DNA of 64,000 nucleotides from Gammaproteobacteria bacterium (GCA_026713925.1 JAPONM010000027.1:1-64000); one strand, 5' to 3'; shown: positions 56,338 through 64,000, counted from the first letter of the stretch. The notes: generated by a model not told the origin, from the letters alone. Translations and numbers: made by a program.

Positions 56338-56891
56338 TCCGAAGTGAAATTCTGTCTGCAAAATAAATGGATTGACTGACTACGGCCATTCAGGGTCAGG
56401 GAAATGAACTCAGTGAGCATTTGGCCGTCATCGGGATGGGCCAGAATATACCACTTTGAGATGCAACACGGGACACAGTAATACCATGGGAATTTGCCGT
56501 GTAGTCAATTTTTGATCGTATTGGCTGGTCTGTCTGCTGAAAACTGCCCAAACATGATCCATGCCAATGAACTCAGGCTGGGTATCTGGTTTTGCGTCAA
56601 GCTGGAAGCAGTCATGGTCTAACTGAAGATATTGCTGTTAAGGCTGTGATTTGGTTGTATGATTTGCACATTGAACTCATGAATCAAGTACCATATTCGC
56701 TCAGCACACATCGATGTTGTAACGCTATGATCCAACAAAGACGCAAGTGCGTGCTTCGGGGCAGAGTTCTGGATATTGTCAAGTTCCGACAAAGTGGACA
56801 GTGTGCCATCACAAGCCGCTTGTTCGATCGTATGCAACTTCAATGTCTCCGAAAAAGCTTAAGTATCCCCCTAGAACCAACTTTCCAGTAA
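56338..56891. other. spacer between lipoprotein and cyclopropane synthase genes
   Basis: About 550 bp hold no recognisable gene. Open frames on both strands are under 100 codons, contain no known motif and overlap each other. The plus-strand promoter of the cfa-led run must lie here, but I see no strong hexamer pair. Confidence 0.45.
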
Positions 56892-58013
56892 TTGACAGGC
56901 GTGAAATCATTCCGTGTAAAAGCACAACATTTGTTGGCAGCAGCAAATATAGAAATCGGTGGCAAGCGTGAATGGGACATACAAGTTCACGACGACCGGT
57001 TATTTCAGCGTGTATTTGCCAAAGGTCCTTTGGGGCTTGGTGAATCGTACATGGATGAATGGTGGGATGTGGATTCTCTGGACCAGTTTTTTTATAAGAT
57101 CTTGTCAGCTAATCTTGACTCTAAAGTCAGGGACCCAAGGATAATTTTGCTCGTCCTGCAATCAAAGCTGTTCAATTTGCAAAGCATGCAACGCGCATTC
57201 CAGGTGGGCCAGGCACATTACGATATAGGCAATGACCTGTTTGAGTTGATGCTCGACAAGCGCCTGACGTACACCTGCGGGTACTGGAAAAAAGCTGCAG
57301 ACCTTGACCATGCCCAGGAAGACAAGCTGGATTTGGTGTGTCGCAAGATTGGACTGAGTGCCGGTCAGCGAATTCTAGATATCGGCTGTGGATGGGGCAG
57401 TTTTTTGAAATTTGCGGCTGAACATTATGGGGCTGAATCTGTGGGGGTCACAATTTCCAAGGAACAGGCCGAATTTGCAAGCCAAAGCTGTGGGGGGCTA
57501 CCGATCGAAATCAGGCTTCAGGACTATCGTCAACTTAATGAAAAATTTGATCACATCATTTCATTGGGTATGTTTGAACATGTGGGCCCCAAGAACTATA
57601 GGAAATACATGCAGGTGGCCTCACGCTGCCTGAAGGAAGAGGGAATGTTCCTGTTGCAGACAATTGGGGCACCGAAGACTCGCCATTCGCCCAACCCATG
57701 GATTAACAAATATATTTTCCCGAATGGTCTGCTTCCGTCTATGAGAGACATCAGTTTAGCTGTGGAGAAGTATTTCATATTGGAGGATTTCCATAATTTT
57801 GGGGCTGACTATGACAAGACATTGATGGCTTGGTTTCATAACTTTGATTCCAACTGGGAAAAGCTCAGCAGAAAATACGGCACGCGTTTTTATCGAATGT
57901 GGAAGTATTACCTGTTAAGTTGTGCCGGGGCTTTCCGGGCCCGGGACATTCAATTGTGGCAATTGGTGTTCAGCAAAAATGGGGTTTCTGGCGGCTATAC
58001 CCCGGTTACCTGA
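56892..58013 (+). CDS. cfa: cyclopropane-fatty-acyl-phospholipid synthase
   Basis: Cfa adds a methylene from S-adenosylmethionine across double bonds of membrane phospholipids. The 373-residue protein has an N-terminal lipid-binding part, QVGQAHYDIGNDLFELMLDKRLTYTCGYW near residue 100, the SAM-binding ILDIGCGWGSFLKFAAEHYG near 158, SLGMFEHVGPKNYRKYM near 217 and C-terminal CAGAFRARDIQLWQLVFSK. The first in-frame start is a TTG at 56892; GTG at 56901 is equally possible and neither has a strong ribosome site. It is followed 22 bp later by an AI-2E-type permease. Cyclopropane lipids usually form in stationary phase or stress. Confidence 0.92.
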   Translation: MTGVKSFRVKAQHLLAAANIEIGGKREWDIQVHDDRLFQRVFAKGPLGLGESYMDEWWDVDSLDQFFYKILSANLDSKVRDPRIILLVLQSKLFNLQSMQRAFQVGQAHYDIGNDLFELMLDKRLTYTCGYWKKAADLDHAQEDKLDLVCRKIGLSAGQRILDIGCGWGSFLKFAAEHYGAESVGVTISKEQAEFASQSCGGLPIEIRLQDYRQLNEKFDHIISLGMFEHVGPKNYRKYMQVASRCLKEEGMFLLQTIGAPKTRHSPNPWINKYIFPNGLLPSMRDISLAVEKYFILEDFHNFGADYDKTLMAWFHNFDSNWEKLSRKYGTRFYRMWKYYLLSCAGAFRARDIQLWQLVFSKNGVSGGYTPVT

Positions 58014-58035
58014 TTAACCTCGATTTCGGCTCATC

Positions 58036-59073
58036 ATGGAAATTTCATCTAAGCCGGTAGGTTTGCCAATATTAATTACCTTGGCGGCGTTTGTGGTCGT
58101 GGTGGCAGGTGTGCGCGCCGCAGAGGCAGTAGTCGTTCCGTTCCTTTTGTCTGTTTTCATTGCAATCATCAGCGCTCCAGCCCTGCAGTGGTTGGAAATT
58201 AAACGGGTACCCCGCTGGTTAGCCATGTTCATCGTATTAGGCGGAATAATTGTGGTATTCACGCTGCTATCGATCCTGATTGGCTCTTCCGTCAAAGGCT
58301 TCTCCGAGGACCTGCCGTACTATCAGCAGCGCCTGTCCGGTCTGCTCGCGCAGTTCAATGCGTGGGTGGGCCTGCATGGTGGCAGTGTCTCGACAGACAC
58401 CATGATCAGCTATATAAACCCGGGTGCAGCCATGCAGTTGGTTGCTGATATGCTGAATGGGCTGGGTTCTGTTTTCGGAAACATATTCCTGATTCTGTTA
58501 ACGGTTGTGTTCATATTGTTCGAGGCTTCATCCGTGCCACGAAAATTGCGGGCTGGGTTGCCCAATGCAGATAAATCACTCGGTGTATTCTCAGCGATAG
58601 CCAACAATGTCAACCGTTACCTGGCGATCAAGACGATTACCAGTCTTGCTACCGGCAGTGCAGTAGCCCTTGCCCTGGCTGTTATCGGTGTAGACTATCC
58701 GCTGCTTTGGGGAATTATTGCGTTTCTGTTCAATTACATTCCCAGTATAGGTTCCTTTATTGCGGCAGTTCCTGCAATATTGCTGGCACTCATTCAGTTG
58801 GGTGCAGGTGCAGCTTTCATTGCCACTGCAGTATACGTTGTCATCAATGTTCTGATTGGCAATGTGGCTGAACCAAAATTGATGGGGCGCCAGGTCGGGC
58901 TGTCGACACTGGTGGTATTTTTATCAATGGTCTTTTGGGGATGGGTTTTTGGGCCAGTTGGCATGTTTTTGTCTGTGCCGTTGACCATGACGGCCAAGCT
59001 TGCCCTGGAGAGTGGCCCAAGGACAAGGTGGCTTGCTGTCTTGCTGGGCAACGATGCAGTACTGCACAAATAG
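58036..59073 (+). CDS. AI-2E transporter family (PerM/TqsA-like) membrane protein
   Basis: The 345-residue protein has about seven to eight hydrophobic helices, beginning LPILITLAAFVVVVAGVRAAEAVVVPFLLSVFIAIIS, with the family block LLWGIIAFLFNYIPSIGSFIAAVPAILLALIQLG near residue 220 and NVAEPKLMGRQVGLSTLVVFLSMVFWGWVFGPVGMFLSVPLTM near 275. Family members export autoinducer-2 (TqsA), move sodium or protons, or are of unknown function. Substrate cannot be told from sequence. It lies between cfa and ppk2 with short gaps, suggesting co-transcription. Confidence 0.87.
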   Translation: MEISSKPVGLPILITLAAFVVVVAGVRAAEAVVVPFLLSVFIAIISAPALQWLEIKRVPRWLAMFIVLGGIIVVFTLLSILIGSSVKGFSEDLPYYQQRLSGLLAQFNAWVGLHGGSVSTDTMISYINPGAAMQLVADMLNGLGSVFGNIFLILLTVVFILFEASSVPRKLRAGLPNADKSLGVFSAIANNVNRYLAIKTITSLATGSAVALALAVIGVDYPLLWGIIAFLFNYIPSIGSFIAAVPAILLALIQLGAGAAFIATAVYVVINVLIGNVAEPKLMGRQVGLSTLVVFLSMVFWGWVFGPVGMFLSVPLTMTAKLALESGPRTRWLAVLLGNDAVLHK

Positions 59074-59085
59074 AGAGGTTTAGCT

Positions 59086-59976
59086 TTGGATCGATACAGA
59101 AAAATGTTTAAGGCAGCTGATTCTCCGTATCTGGTTCCAGATAACGGGAACTTTACCGTTAATTCTGCTCCCACAAAGCCTCCCATAGTCACCCGTGATT
59201 CAAAATTCTATAAGAAGAAACTGGACAAAGTTATCAAGGAGTTGCAGGTTCTGCAGCCTATCCTGTATGCACAAGGCCAACATGCCGTGCTTTTGATATT
59301 TCAGGCGATGGATGCTGCGGGAAAGGATTCCACAATCCGCGCGGTCATGACAGGCATCAACCCGGCAGGCTGCAAGGTCTATCCATTCAAACAGCCTTCA
59401 GACCGGGAACTTGCGCATGACTTCTTGTGGCGTACGTACGCATGTTTTCCCGAGAAAGGACGAATTGGTATTTTCAACCGCAGCTACTACGAAGAGGTAC
59501 TCGTTGTGCGTGTACATCCTGAAATGCTTGCACGCCAGAATCTTCCCCGCAGTGTCGACCTGGAAACACTATGGCAGGAACGCTATGAGTCCATTAATGA
59601 CGTGGAGAAACACCTGGCGCGAAATGGCACAGTGATCCTGAAATTCTGGTTGAACGTATCAAATGAAGAGCAAAAAACAAGGTTTCTGCGCCGGGTCAAC
59701 AAAAAAGAAAAACACTGGAAATGGTCACCCTCGGATTTGCAGGAACGGGAATACTGGCAGGACTACATGGCTGCCTATGAACAAATGGTAAGGACAACTT
59801 CCAAGCCCTGGGCCCCATGGTATGTGATCCCGGCAGATGACAAGCCATTCATGCGTTACAGCGTTGCCGAGATCATAATGAACTCCCTGCAGAGTCTTGA
59901 CCTGAAATATCCCGCTGTGGACAGCAGGGCAGGTGAGCACCTTGCACGGGCGCGCAAGCACTTGTTAGCCGAATGA
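59086..59976 (+). CDS. ppk2: polyphosphate kinase 2 family protein
   Basis: PPK2 enzymes transfer phosphate between polyphosphate and nucleotides. The 296-residue single-domain protein has the P-loop variant LLIFQAMDAAGKDSTIRAVMTG near residue 68, RTYACFPEKGRIGIFNRSYYEEVLVVRVHPE with the Walker B region near 113, a lid rich in Arg and Lys (KTRFLRRVNKKEKHWKWSP), and YVIPADDKPFMRY near 250. This layout fits the short class I/III proteins that make NDP or NTP from polyphosphate. The start is TTG with GAGAGG seven bases upstream. It is the third gene of the run and converges with the HIT gene 3 bp away. Confidence 0.92.
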   Translation: MDRYRKMFKAADSPYLVPDNGNFTVNSAPTKPPIVTRDSKFYKKKLDKVIKELQVLQPILYAQGQHAVLLIFQAMDAAGKDSTIRAVMTGINPAGCKVYPFKQPSDRELAHDFLWRTYACFPEKGRIGIFNRSYYEEVLVVRVHPEMLARQNLPRSVDLETLWQERYESINDVEKHLARNGTVILKFWLNVSNEEQKTRFLRRVNKKEKHWKWSPSDLQEREYWQDYMAAYEQMVRTTSKPWAPWYVIPADDKPFMRYSVAEIIMNSLQSLDLKYPAVDSRAGEHLARARKHLLAE

Positions 59977-59979
59977 GGT

Positions 59980-60321
59980 TTAGCCTGGCGGCCAGTGGAA
60001 AGGTCGACCTGCAAGCAAATGGATGTGTAGATGGAATACAGTCTGTCCTGCCTGCTCGCCGTTGTTGATTACTACCCGGTAGGCATCGCCAAACCCCAGG
60101 TTTTCTGCAATCTCTCTGGTTTTCAGCAGCAGGTGACCAAGCAGGGCCTGGTCTTCGTCAGTGGTGTCCGCAAGTCTGGCAATCGGCGTTTTGGGAATAA
60201 CGAGTATATGAGTCGGCGCCTGCGGACTGACATCGTGAAATGCAAGGCAAAGGTCATCTTCGAATACAATTTCGGCAGGGATTTCCCTGCTGATGATTTT
60301 GGCAAAGATCGTATCACTCAT
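59980..60321 (-). CDS. HIT family purine nucleoside phosphoramidase (HinT-like)
   Basis: This 113-residue histidine-triad protein has an N-terminal TIFAKIISREIPAEIVFEDDLCLAFHDVSPQAPTHILVIPK and a catalytic triad HLHIHLLAGR near residue 97, the H-x-H-x-H motif. Bacterial HinT hydrolyses AMP-NH2-type compounds, including lysyl-AMP intermediates. Length and motif order match E. coli HinT (119). It is monocistronic or loosely linked to the membrane protein gene upstream on the same strand. Confidence 0.93.
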   Translation of the reverse strand: MSDTIFAKIISREIPAEIVFEDDLCLAFHDVSPQAPTHILVIPKTPIARLADTTDEDQALLGHLLLKTREIAENLGFGDAYRVVINNGEQAGQTVFHLHIHLLAGRPFHWPPG

Positions 60322-60446
60322 GGTGAGTTGCCTGAAGTGCTGGGCGATGCTGAATGGCCAGACACATTGTCTGTGCAGCTGCGATAGTCATAGCATGACT
60401 TTAGCAGATAATGCGTTACAGCGTCATTTCACCGATGCAGTGTACT

Positions 60447-60857
60447 TTATGAACCAATTACTAGAGGTGGCTTATTGGCTTTTGCCCGAATCCAGTTTAA
60501 TGAATTCAGTACTTTGGGTATGGCAACCAGTTTGCGCTCAAGTTTGTATTTGCCAGGGAAATCCGTTAAAAACAGGCCGATCAAGATTGTGAGGATACCC
60601 TGGCCTGGCAGGGCCACCATGACCAGGCCCAATACGATCAGGATGCAACCGGAAATGTTCTTGACTACAGCCAGGGACAGTAGAGCCAGGGGCCTGTCTT
60701 TGGAATCGCTAGATGTATGTCTTTCATTGTAAAAGTAGTCACAGGGAATTTTTGTGACCAGCCAGGGGATGACAGCGATGCTTGTAATGAAAAGGGCGAG
60801 GGAACCCCAAACCAGGATTGTAAATACATATTTATATTCAAGTAAAAATTCCAGCAT
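60447..60857 (-). CDS. PGPGW-type small transmembrane protein
   Basis: The 136-residue membrane protein has three hydrophobic segments: VFTILVWGSLALFITSIAVIPWLVTKIP (about 11-38), LAVVKNISGCILIVLGLVMVALPGQG (about 62-87) and ILTILIGLFL. The VALPGQGILTILIGLFLTDFPGK segment corresponds to the PGPGW motif region of that family, with PGQG in place of PGPG. No function is known. The C-terminal tail is basic and probably cytoplasmic. Confidence 0.75.
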   Translation of the reverse strand: MLEFLLEYKYVFTILVWGSLALFITSIAVIPWLVTKIPCDYFYNERHTSSDSKDRPLALLSLAVVKNISGCILIVLGLVMVALPGQGILTILIGLFLTDFPGKYKLERKLVAIPKVLNSLNWIRAKANKPPLVIGS

Positions 60858-60999
60858 ATCAAAATGGGTGTGTGGATATAGCCTTATGAGACGTATTTGC
60901 TAGGCTTGGTTCTGGCGCTCTATTTGACATATTGGCGAGTCAGAGTGAGCAGGCAACGAGGCTCACGATTAAACTGTGAATACTATGATGGAAGAAATC

Positions 61000-61262
61000 A
61001 TGAAAATAGAAAAGAGATTTTTGTCGCATGTTCCAGGGGCCAGGCAGTCGTGGCTCTGATGCTTTCACTTGCTGCAGTCGCAGTGCCAAGAGGTTGCTGA
61101 GCAAGGCGAGATTGTTGTGGCAGGAAGCCGGTTTGGTGAGCAAAGTGTTGCGAACTCTCCAGTTCCAGTGGATGCTGTGAGCGGGGAGGAGTTGTTGCGA
61201 ACCGGGCAGAATGAACTGGGACGTACGATTCAGGCTCACATTCCCTCATTCAAATTTAGTAC
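61000..61262 (+). pseudogene. decayed 5' end of a TonB-dependent receptor gene
   Basis: A start-like MKIEKRFLSHVPGA at 61000 is followed, in another frame, by AVVALMLSLAAVAVP (a signal-peptide core, up to about 61093), and then in a third frame by QEVAEQGEIVVAGSRFGEQ and SPVPVDAVSGEELLRTGQNELGRTIQ (about 61087-61260). The last block is a typical TonB-dependent receptor plug domain, preceded by a TonB-box-like EIVVAGSR. After SFKFST the similarity ends and a stop follows within five codons. The order is correct but the frame changes at least once, and the 600-odd residues of barrel are missing. It lies beside the tonB gene, tail to tail. Confidence 0.75.
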
Positions 61263-61354
61263 ATGGATTTTATTCTGAACCAAATTGGTGGTACTGGAAG
61301 ACTGATTCAAGTTGGAAACCTGATTCCAAAACAGGGCAAGCGTATAGTCTGATT

Positions 61355-62164
61355 CTAGTTCAGGGCAAAAGAGATCGGCACAGACACCTCGAGAGTATCT
61401 GAGCTAATGTTTTTAGGTATCGCGGGAAAGGGTGTGGCGCGCCTGATCAGTTTTTTTACCTCAATATCCAATGCTTTAGATCCAGAACTTCGAGTAATCT
61501 CGTAGTGTTTGAGACTGCCATCCCTGTTCAGGGTGAATGACAGGACCACCGTTCCCTGATCACCGCGGCGGCGTGCACGCGACGGGTATTTTTTCAAACG
61601 CTCCAGCCTGTCCAGGATCAGCCGATAATAGCCTGGCTCTCCCGTCTGGGTTCCCGGTCGCGGGGCTGCAGCAGGAGTGCCCTTTGATGGCGGTATGTCG
61701 CCGGGTACCTGTTGTGGCGCAGGTTGGGGTGCCTGTTGCGGTGCCTGCCTTGACGGTGGTTCCGCTGGCGTGACAAACGGATTCTCGACGGGCCGCTCAA
61801 ATTCAGGGGTCACTACCTTGGGCTGTTTTACCTTTGGCGTAGCGGCTTCAGGCTTGGGTTTGGGCTTGGGCTTAGGTTTGGGCTTGGGCTTAGGTTTGGG
61901 CTTGGGTTCAGGTTTTGCCTGCACGATTTCAGGGGCAGGCGGTTTGGCTGGAGGCCTGGTTTCCTTGGGTGGAGCAGGTATGAAAGGTTCGAGCTTGACC
62001 TGTTTCGGAGGCAAGGCGAGCGTTGTCAGGTCAATCGTGTATTGTTCAAACGGGTGTTCGGATTCAGCGGAATAGCCGGTGAGATTCACGTTCAGGACTG
62101 CATACATGTGGGCTAGCACAGCCAGGCTGAGCACGCTGAACCAGTGCTTGATCCCGATTTCCAT
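61355..62164 (-). CDS. tonB: TonB family energy-transducing protein
   Basis: TonB spans the periplasm and passes energy from ExbB-ExbD to outer-membrane receptors. The 269-residue protein has an N-terminal signal-anchor (WFSVLSLAVLAHMYAVLNV, about 8-26), a long rigid Pro-rich spacer including about ten Lys-Pro pairs (about 84-107), and the C-terminal TonB fold (about 180-269) with YYRLILDRLERLKKYPSRARRRGDQGTVVLSF and a final VSVPISFALN. YP in KKYPSRARRR is the conserved motif that pairs with the receptor TonB box. It is the last gene of exbB-exbD-exbD-tonB, 17 bp after the second exbD. Confidence 0.92.
   Translation of the reverse strand: MEIGIKHWFSVLSLAVLAHMYAVLNVNLTGYSAESEHPFEQYTIDLTTLALPPKQVKLEPFIPAPPKETRPPAKPPAPEIVQAKPEPKPKPKPKPKPKPKPKPKPEAATPKVKQPKVVTPEFERPVENPFVTPAEPPSRQAPQQAPQPAPQQVPGDIPPSKGTPAAAPRPGTQTGEPGYYRLILDRLERLKKYPSRARRRGDQGTVVLSFTLNRDGSLKHYEITRSSGSKALDIEVKKLIRRATPFPAIPKNISSDTLEVSVPISFALN
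61857..61910. repeat. 18-bp tandem repeat within tonB (Lys-Pro spacer)
   Basis: Three copies of the 18-bp unit GGTTTGGGCTTGGGCTTA (the last ending GGGTTCA) lie head to tail, themselves built from hexamers that encode Lys-Pro on the minus strand. The flanking hexamer at 61851-61856 continues the pattern. Gain or loss of units keeps the frame and would change the periplasmic reach of TonB. Confidence 0.85.
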
Positions 62165-62181
62165 GTCCCGATGTGCGAAGG

Positions 62182-62580
62182 CTATATTTTTAGGGTTAGC
62201 AACTGGAAATTTTCGTAGCCGGCATTCTTGATTATTTCCATGATTTCAAAGACTTTCTGCATGTGAACCTTTTGGTCGGCCTTGATCTGGACCGATGCTT
62301 CAGGGTTATTCGATATCGCTTGCTGAATCAGCTGCTGGAAACGCTGCATTGAAATGATCTTTCCATCATGGGCAAGCTCGCCTTCCTCGTCCAGCAGGAT
62401 TTGCACGGGCTCATCAGTGAACTGCTTGTCGCTGATGGATTCCGGCGGGCGCACTTCCAGCAACTCAGGTTCCGTGAAAATTCCACCGAGGATCAGGAAG
62501 ATGAGCAACAGAAAGATGACGTTGATCAGTGGCAAGACACTTTCAAAATCCTGGGACTTTTCCGATTCTGTAAGTGTCAT
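62182..62580 (-). CDS. exbD: ExbD/TolR family biopolymer transport protein (second copy)
   Basis: The 132-residue protein has one N-terminal helix, LPLINVIFLLLIFLILGGIF (about 16-35), and a periplasmic domain ending in NPEASVQIKADQKVHMQKVFEIMEIIKNAGY-type sequence. In ExbD and TolR a conserved Asp sits early in the helix (E. coli ExbD Asp25); here the position reads PLINVIFLLLIF with Asn instead of Asp. That substitution may affect proton coupling, so this copy could be a regulatory or structural partner. It overlaps the first exbD by 4 nt. Confidence 0.85.
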   Translation of the reverse strand: MTLTESEKSQDFESVLPLINVIFLLLIFLILGGIFTEPELLEVRPPESISDKQFTDEPVQILLDEEGELAHDGKIISMQRFQQLIQQAISNNPEASVQIKADQKVHMQKVFEIMEIIKNAGYENFQLLTLKI

Positions 62581-62990
62581 TGCAGGTCCCCGGCCAGGTC
62601 ACGCAGGAATGAAATATTGTTAGGTGCCAGAGGCACGAGTTCATCCAGAACGAAAACCGTATCCTGCAAGGCTGTCCTGTCATCTGGCTGGATAAAAAAG
62701 ATGTGTTTTTGATTTTCATCGAGCTTGTTGCGCGCAAGCCCGGCCAGCTGGGTGAAGTTGATTTCCTTCTCGTCAAATCTCAGCTCCCCGTTACCCGAAA
62801 TTTGCACGATGGAACTCGTCTGTTCCGTATCCACTGCGTTTTCATCCTGGGCCACGCTGAGGCTGACGATGGAAAACTGGGCAAAGTCGGTCACCAGCAT
62901 AAAAAATACCAGCAGGATGAACACCACATCGATCAGCGGTGTAAGGCTGATCAGGTTGCGTTTTTTTTGTGCTGCAGCGATTTGCATCAT
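62577..62990 (-). CDS. exbD: ExbD/TolR family biopolymer transport protein (first copy)
   Basis: The 137-residue protein has a single transmembrane helix, LTPLIDVVFILLVFFMLVTDF (about 17-37), with the conserved Asp in LIDVVFILLVFF that carries the proton in ExbD/TolR. A periplasmic beta-alpha domain follows and ends near LAPNNISFLRDLAGD. Its start overlaps the exbB stop by one base and its end overlaps the second exbD. This copy retains all features expected for a working motor subunit. Confidence 0.9.
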   Translation of the reverse strand: MMQIAAAQKKRNLISLTPLIDVVFILLVFFMLVTDFAQFSIVSLSVAQDENAVDTEQTSSIVQISGNGELRFDEKEINFTQLAGLARNKLDENQKHIFFIQPDDRTALQDTVFVLDELVPLAPNNISFLRDLAGDLQ

Positions 62991-63670
62991 CAGGTGGCAG
63001 GGGCAGGGCTGCCGTCGGCGGTACTGGTTTTTTGCACCAGCTCATCGCCGGTAAATACCCGGGTCGCGGTATCTTCCATACGATGTCTGATCCGGTCGAT
63101 GACACGATCAAAATAGTTCACCATCAATACGGCAGGGATGGCTATGGACAGGCCCAGTGCAGTGGTCAGCAGGGCCTCCCAGATCCCCCCCGACAGGATG
63201 GAGGGGTCCACCTTGCTGCCGGCCAGTTCCAGTTCACGAAAGACCTTGATCATGCCAAGCACGGTTCCAAGCAATCCTAGCAAAGGGCTCAATACAGCGA
63301 TGACTTCCAGGATGCGCAGATAGCTTCTGAGTTTCTCAAGCTGTGCGCGGGCAACGCGCAGCGTTTCCTCGCGCGCATTTTCGACGGAAAATTCCAGCCT
63401 TGTCTGAAGCTGGGTAAAGGCAGTATGCAGGACTTTTGCAACGGGGTGGTTTCGGCTCTGAACCGAGTCTATGGCTTTTTCCCGTTCATTGCCGTGCCAC
63501 AGTTGTAAGGCAGTTTCCACGAACCTGGACGATCCCAGGCGAAGTGCCAGAAACTGCCAGATTTTCAGCAGGAATACCGCGGTCCCGATGACAGAAAATA
63601 TCAAAAGAACCAGAACGACCGGCCCACCCAGGTTTAATAACAACTCAAAGGAACTTTGCAGTGCATTCAT
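62990..63670 (-). CDS. exbB: MotA/TolQ/ExbB proton channel family protein
   Basis: The 226-residue protein has three transmembrane helices: GPVVLVLLIFSVIGTAVFLLKIW (about 15-38), LRILEVIAVLSPLLGLLGTVLGMI (about 117-140) and GIWEALLTTALGLSIAIPAVLMVNYF (about 161-186). The LSPLLGLLGTVLGMIKVFREL block and EALLTTALGLSIAIPAV are the ExbB/TolQ signature, including the polar residues lining the pore. It starts the exbB-exbD-exbD-tonB operon. The upstream 210 bp should hold the promoter; I see no clear Fur box there. Confidence 0.93.
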   Translation of the reverse strand: MNALQSSFELLLNLGGPVVLVLLIFSVIGTAVFLLKIWQFLALRLGSSRFVETALQLWHGNEREKAIDSVQSRNHPVAKVLHTAFTQLQTRLEFSVENAREETLRVARAQLEKLRSYLRILEVIAVLSPLLGLLGTVLGMIKVFRELELAGSKVDPSILSGGIWEALLTTALGLSIAIPAVLMVNYFDRVIDRIRHRMEDTATRVFTGDELVQKTSTADGSPAPAT

Positions 63671-63880
63671 TTTAATGGCTTATCCTATTCTTGTGAAAGT
63701 TGACAGGCATTCCGGCTTTCTGCATGCATCGGGATCTTCGCACAGGCTGTAGCCCTGCAAGCGCGAACGTGTCTTCTTGTCATTTTAAGATGCAGCAAGG
63801 CGGTGATTGCATGTTTCACGGTGAAGTTTTGCGGCATTAAGTTTGCCATACCTTGTCCGTTATTTCATATATCGGACCGT

Positions 63881-64000
63881 TCAAAGGGCAGTAGCGTACT
63901 CATTCAGCCGGCACAGGGTGTTTGCCAGTTTCATCTGCTCGACCGTTTGGCACGAGATTTCGAGCAGCCTGGGATTTGCAACGACAACTGCAAGGCACTG
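63881..64000 (-). CDS. 3' end of an unidentified gene, cut by the window edge
   Basis: On the minus strand an open frame enters at 64000 and runs 39 codons to a TGA at 63881-63883, ending with a helix-like sequence (LEISCQTVEQMKLANTLCRL). It reads as plausible coding sequence but I do not recognise the family, and 39 codons can be open by chance. Between its stop and exbB, GTCCG and CGGAC could pair as a weak hairpin (about 63857-63879). Confidence 0.35.
   Translation of the reverse strand, partial: QCLAVVVANPRLLEISCQTVEQMKLANTLCRLNEYATAL

Noticed and set aside
61276-61402. A frame reading SLILVQGKRDRHRH resembles the next conserved block (LVLINGKRRH) of TonB-dependent receptors at about the right distance after the plug fragment.
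   Set aside because: It overlaps the coding end of tonB on the other strand and the intervening residues show no similarity, so I treat the match as chance and end the pseudogene at about 61262.

Overview
The window is chromosomal DNA from a Gram-negative gammaproteobacterium outside the Enterobacterales. The evidence is lipid A, lipoprotein and outer-membrane genes (msbA-lpxK-kdsB, lolC-lolD, FadL-type porin, Braun-type lipoprotein, TonB/ExbBD) and conserved gammaproteobacterial gene orders (nudJ-mnmA-hflD, clpS-clpA-infA, fabD-fabG-acpP-fabF-pabC-mltG-tmk-holB). Most of the window looks close to half G+C; the first ~5 kb is visibly richer in A+T. TTG and GTG starts are fairly common. I see no IS element, integrase, CRISPR array, rRNA or intact tRNA.

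Layout. 0-5.1 kb: a urease cluster on the minus strand (ureE-ureF-ureAB fusion-ureC-ureG-ureD) whose last gene stops exactly against a 55-nt 3' fragment of a tRNA-Thr(CGU) gene, the kind of junction left by site-specific integration. 5.4-7.5 kb: a type III/GlnT-like glutamine synthetase and a GNAT acetyltransferase. 7.8-9.1 kb: a FadL/OmpP1 porin. 9.3-12.7 kb: a three-gene operon (circularly permuted ATP-grasp, alpha-E protein, transglutaminase-like protein) of undetermined function, with a good sigma70-type promoter. 13.4-19.1 kb: envelope biogenesis genes (lolC, lolD, msbA, lpxK, a Trm112-like gene, kdsB). 19.3-23.6 kb: a GldA/GldF/GldG-like ABC module with a DUF4340 protein. 23.7-31.5 kb: purB, fumC, acnA, hflD, mnmA, nudJ. 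31.8-34.6 kb: clpS, clpA, infA. 34.8-41.8 kb: fatty-acid synthesis plus pabC-mltG-tmk-holB. 42-47.6 kb: the 2-oxoglutarate dehydrogenase complex (sucA-sucB-lpd). 48.5-54.7 kb: a small RRM protein, a beta-oxidation pair, a class V aminotransferase and bioA. 54.8-56.2 kb: an L,D-transpeptidase convergent with an alanine-rich lipoprotein ending in lysine, sharing a terminator hairpin. 56.9-60.9 kb: cyclopropane fatty acid synthase, AI-2E-type permease, PPK2, HIT and a PGPGW-type membrane protein. 61-63.7 kb: a decayed TonB-dependent receptor fragment beside exbB-exbD-exbD-tonB.

How the parts work together. Urease releases ammonia that a glutamine synthetase such as the neighbouring one could assimilate. 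The central 30 kb is housekeeping metabolism and envelope construction. The least understood pieces are the ATP-grasp/alpha-E/transglutaminase operon, the Gld-like module and four long spacers (6.7-7.1, 12.7-13.4, 47.6-48.5 and 56.2-56.9 kb). One of these holds three successive hairpins and a palindrome that contains a -10-like box. I found no clearly new defence or mobile system. The strongest unusual signals are the tRNA-fragment junction at the urease cluster, the ATP-grasp operon, the lipoprotein/L,D-transpeptidase pair and the receptor pseudogene.
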